From: CAZFZT01 sp964523675 | Lineage (GTDB): Bacteria; Planctomycetota; Phycisphaerae; Phycisphaerales; SM1A02 | Direction of reading: 5' to 3' | Assembly (NCBI GenBank): GCA_964523675.1 | Contig: CAZFZT010000020.1 | Coordinates: 1-43,006, forward strand | Length of the DNA: 43,006 nucleotides | Shown here: one piece after another, positions 40,675 to 43,006 of the stretch | Layout of the letters: each line of letters opens with the position of its first letter | Numbering within the stretch: position 1 is the first letter of the stretch | Notes under the pieces: generated by a model | The model's input: only the letters and a program-made list of their open reading frames with translations | Database searches by the model: none | Told to the model about the DNA's origin: nothing | Position numbers and translations under genes: made by a program

Positions 40675-41109
40675 ATGAATGAGCGTTCTTGATCCGGATG
40701 TTCCGGGCTTCCGGCGGCCCTGACCGGATTGCGCTCAGTCGCCTGCGGCGACGTTCAAGCCATCGGTACCTGGCAGTTGTCCGATGGCGAATCCAAACGG
40801 AGAACGGAGCGAGTATAGGCAGCGCCTTCCCATCGCATCGCCACAATGTGCTGCAACAAAAAATAAACCGGCCCAGTCGAGCGGGGCTCAGACTGGACCG
40901 GCTTCCGGGGGGGGCCTAAGTGAAGGTGTCTGGCAGAACGGGCGTTGAGACATTTCCCGTCTGCTGCACATCATTATTACGACAATCCAGGATTGTGCAA
41001 GGGCCTCAGAAGGAATCCGGCAAATATTTTCCGGAAGATTCTGAGCGTCCGGACCAAGGCGAATAACGCGATCCTGCTGCCAGATGGACCCGCAGAACAT
41101 TGAACTGCA
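40675..41109. other. Non-coding region between rhlE and the lipoprotein gene
   Basis: The 435 nt hold the rhlE leader with a small perfect hairpin GTCGCC-TGC-GGCGAC (40738-40752), a minus-strand TATACT (40817-40812) that may be the rhlE -10 with a leader of about 135 nt, the terminator (40857-40901), and the long 3' tail of the lipoprotein mRNA. I see no further gene. Confidence 0.55.
40857..40901 (-). terminator. Rho-independent terminator (minus strand)
   Basis: On the minus strand the hairpin CCGGTCCAGTC...GACTGGGCCGG (40901-40868) is followed by TTTATTTTTTG. It terminates transcription from the glycine-zipper lipoprotein gene, leaving an untranslated tail of about 210 nt. Confidence 0.75.
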
Positions 41110-41397
41110 TCAATATCTATAGTTCGGATTGTACTGGCTCTTCCCCTTATCTGACTCATTGCCGATGATGTAGCCGCCCAATGCTCCGACGCCGGCTCCG
41201 ATGGCGGCTCCCTCGGCGGTTCGGCCGCCCATATTGTGGCCGGCGATCGCGCCGATTCCTGCTCCAGCTGCGGTGCCCATGAGCAGGCCGGTTTGTGCGT
41301 CGTTGGCACAGCCGGTCGAGAACATCGCGGCGCTGCCGCCGAGAACAACGGTCGCAGCGGTTGAAATGATTCTGGAGGGCTTTCTCATCACTTGCAT
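41110..41397 (-). CDS. Glycine-zipper lipoprotein
   Basis: A 95-residue protein. The signal peptide (MRKPSRIISTAATVVLGGSAAMFSTGC) ends in a lipobox. The mature part is a glycine-zipper region with alternating small residues (GLLMGTAAGAGIGAIAGHNMGG, GAAIGAGVGALGGYIIGNESD) that forms a membrane hairpin, as in YMGG/SlyB-type envelope proteins. It ends in a polar KGKSQYNPNYRY tail. GAGGAG 7 nt before the ATG supports the start. The ORF extends much further upstream (to 42660) in frame, but that part is antisense to another gene and not protein-like. Confidence 0.85.
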   Translation of the reverse strand: MQVMRKPSRIISTAATVVLGGSAAMFSTGCANDAQTGLLMGTAAGAGIGAIAGHNMGGRTAEGAAIGAGVGALGGYIIGNESDKGKSQYNPNYRY

Positions 41398-41589
41398 CGT
41401 GGTGCTCCTCTTGAGGATGCGGCTGTGGGGGATGTTCTGAAGTGGCTGGCAAACAGCCGTAACAAATCGCTCACTCATTCTGAAGGACACGCTGCGGACT
41501 GGCGATATTCCATGACGCCGCTCCGAGTCGCGATTGGGAAGCGAACGCAACGTCCGTAGCACATCGCCGGGTTGTTCCGTACACTGGCA

Positions 41590-42513
41590 ATGAACTTTCG
41601 CCAGTCGAGCACCGAACCACTTCTCCACATGGCTATCACCACCACTATCGCCCGTCATTACGCCTGGCGCTGCCTGATCATCTCGTTCGGGTCGCTCATC
41701 TTCGGCCTGTGGGGTGTGTATGACTACGTTTGGAGCATTCCCGGCAGGGAGCGCGCCTATGAGCGAGGTCAGGTGGTGCGGCTGGTCAAAGATGCGCTTG
41801 AGCCCGGTCGTTGGAGCGAACATGGGGAGCCGGCAAAGCAGGCCGTCGAAGCCGAACTGAACAAGATTCGTGAGGCGCATTTCGGCAACATCAACGAACC
41901 CGATCGCCCGCTCAACGAGTTGACTGAAGAGGAACTCGAAGCGCTCTCGGCCGAGGTCAGCAGCGCAATGGATTCGCTGCGTGAGAAGCATGATGAGGGA
42001 TGGTTGGCCGCGCTCGCGCTCTTTGCGCAGGCGCTGCAGGCAGGTGAGCCGCGGCATCCGCTCGAGGGCGTTCATCTGGCTGCCTACGACGTTGCTGATC
42101 GTGGCTCTCAAGTGACAGCAACGGTCAAGCCGCCTAGCGCTTTGGACCGGCCGACGCAGTGGATCTTCATGACCTGCCTGCCGTTCTTTCCGCTTTATCT
42201 CTGGTTCTACATTGACACGAAGCGGCGTGTGTATCGCCTCGACGATGACGGCACGCTGCACAGCCCCGGGGGAACCTGGCCGGCCGCCGAAATCGCCGAC
42301 ATCGACATGAGTGACTGGATGCGCAAATCCATCGCATACGTCATCCACGAGAGCGGAGCGCGGCTGAAGCTCGACGACTACAAGCATCGCAACCTGCACC
42401 TGATCGTCGGCGCGATCGCTTCGCGCTTCTATCCGGAGAAGTGGGATGCCGAGGCGCGCGTGGTCAAGAGCCCAATGGAGGAAGCGCCCGCCGACGCAGA
42501 ATCGGCAGCGTGA
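41590..42513 (+). CDS. Two-helix membrane protein, hypothetical, possible C-terminal PH-like domain
   Basis: About 307 residues; the start is uncertain. ATG 41590 lies 4 nt after a TACACT hexamer; ATG 41629 gives 294 residues and puts the first helix (CLIISFGSLIFGLWGVYDYVW) near the N-terminus. A second helix follows at about 195-215 (WIFMTCLPFFPLYLWFYI). Between them is a charged, helical periplasmic or cytoplasmic domain (VEAELNKIREAHFGN...ELTEEELEALSAEVSSAMD). The C-terminal 95 residues (RVYRLDDDGTLHSPGGTWPAAEIADIDMSDWMRKS) resemble a small PH-like beta domain; this is a weak inference. No family is recognised. It is divergent from the lipoprotein gene. Confidence 0.72.
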   Translation: MNFRQSSTEPLLHMAITTTIARHYAWRCLIISFGSLIFGLWGVYDYVWSIPGRERAYERGQVVRLVKDALEPGRWSEHGEPAKQAVEAELNKIREAHFGNINEPDRPLNELTEEELEALSAEVSSAMDSLREKHDEGWLAALALFAQALQAGEPRHPLEGVHLAAYDVADRGSQVTATVKPPSALDRPTQWIFMTCLPFFPLYLWFYIDTKRRVYRLDDDGTLHSPGGTWPAAEIADIDMSDWMRKSIAYVIHESGARLKLDDYKHRNLHLIVGAIASRFYPEKWDAEARVVKSPMEEAPADAESAA

Positions 42514-42559
42514 GCTGAGAGAATCCACCTGCACGCACCGGCTTCGTTGCAGAAAGGGT

Positions 42560-42796
42560 TTAGTTCGCGCGCGCAGAGGCGAATCTCGCATCGGCGGCGG
42601 CCTGCATGAAAAGCAGTGCACCATGGCGCAAGAAGCGCCAAAGGAACGCTCCGCGCACACACCAGATCAGCCCCACCACCGCGCCCCCGGCCCAATTGCC
42701 CCTGTTCGCACAGAATCGCAACAGGGAATCTTCAAACTTGCGCCACGTCGCCTCATCAATCCGGCGCGCCTCGGCGCGCTGAGTGCATGGCTGCAC
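42560..42796 (-). CDS. Possible small membrane-associated protein
   Basis: About 78 residues from a GTG; longer in-frame readings exist. RIDEATWRKFEDSLLRF and GGAVVGLIWCVRGAFLWRFLRHG look protein-like, with one hydrophobic stretch, but there is no Shine-Dalgarno and the start is unclear. It may be spurious. The remainder of 42514-43006 holds only a REP-like pair. Confidence 0.3.
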   Translation of the reverse strand: MQPCTQRAEARRIDEATWRKFEDSLLRFCANRGNWAGGAVVGLIWCVRGAFLWRFLRHGALLFMQAAADARFASARAN

Positions 42797-42836
42797 ACCT
42801 CCAGAACATCGGCGACACCATGAATCGCAACTCCCC

Positions 42837-42918
42837 AGCCGCGCGGCGGAAGCCCGCGGTTGCATTGCATCGTCGCATTGCCGATTATAACCGCGGGCTG
42901 CCGCCACGCGGCTACTGG
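42837..42918. repeat. REP-like head-to-head palindrome pair (copy 4)
   Basis: The left arm is 42837-42861 (AGCCGCGCGGCGG...CCGCGGTT). The right arm is 42889-42918 (AACCGCGGGCTG...CGCGGCTACTGG), which reads GTAG-CCGCG...CGCGGTT on the minus strand. The spacer is 27 nt. It lies in non-coding DNA near the window end. Confidence 0.7.
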
Positions 42919-43006
42919 CTCAATCGTCCAGCGTCCCTCAGCCGCAGAGTGCAGGGTCAGTGTAATGATCTGCCTTACTTGCTGTGAAGTGCTCGAACTC
43001 GTTCAC

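Noticed and set aside
41398..42660. In-frame upstream extension of the glycine-zipper lipoprotein to a 516-residue protein.
   Set aside because: The extension is antisense to the 41590-42513 gene, and the real start has a Shine-Dalgarno and a lipoprotein signal peptide.

Overview
The window is high-GC bacterial DNA that I read as Planctomycetota, most likely close to Phycisphaerae. The signs are two proteins ending in planctomycete-style dockerin-like repeats (DLTGDGSVGVPDLLILLG type), small membrane proteins carrying CxxC...CxxC zinc ribbons, an ECF sigma factor translationally coupled to a giant membrane protein, and an accessory-rich, loosely organised gene order. The taxonomic call is inference: no rRNA gene is present.

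Layout. 1-4927 (minus): an ECF sigma factor overlapping by 4 bp a very large membrane-anchored VIT/VWA protein that runs off the left edge and carries TPR-like and secretin/STN-like segments. 5163-8640: a CPBP-family protease, a small dockerin-type protein, glucose-6-phosphate dehydrogenase (zwf) and a secreted hypothetical protein. 8797-13547: RNase R, a GmhA-type SIS isomerase, a MauE-like membrane protein fused to a thioredoxin-like domain, and a zinc-ribbon membrane protein. 13568-16492: a 974-residue secreted beta-strand-rich dockerin protein. 16717-18235: a YfcE-type phosphoesterase, a GNAT acetyltransferase, tRNA-Tyr, a defective tRNA-Pro copy and an intact tRNA-Pro(CGG). 18223-19475: a 1.25-kb element, bounded by 15-bp copies of the tRNA-Pro 3' end, that carries one DUF3800 gene. 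19497-21547: an ABC-2 exporter pair. 21626-23503: an ASCH-domain protein and an unrecognised AT-richer gene. 23902-27630: a methyltransferase/ATP-grasp (D-Ala-D-Ala ligase-like) fusion, a YacP-type NYN protein and a Gfo/Idh-like protein. 27761-31188: an orphan MacB-type permease, a small protein and dihydrolipoyl dehydrogenase. 31259-37330 (minus): a complete RND efflux operon in the order adaptor, RND pump, TolC-like factor. 37642-42796: a Cys-rich protein, a zinc-ribbon membrane protein, RhlE helicase, a glycine-zipper lipoprotein and hypothetical proteins.

Non-coding structure is the most distinctive part. Four head-to-head pairs of a REP-like palindrome (GTAG/ATAG/GGAG followed by CCGCG...CGCGGTT) are scattered over the window, and one pair lies in frame inside the ASCH gene. 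Two 9-copy arrays of the octamer ACCTGTGG flank the 27.8-29.5 kb segment. Related degenerate 7-8-nt arrays occur at 13.1 kb and inside rhlE, a 21-bp degenerate repeat lies at 23.6-23.75 kb, and a run of 28 G sits upstream of the RND operon. Many genes have a TANNNT hexamer ending only 6-11 nt before the start codon and no Shine-Dalgarno, which suggests widespread leaderless transcription.

All calls come from reading the sequence by eye. No database search, structure prediction or statistics were run.
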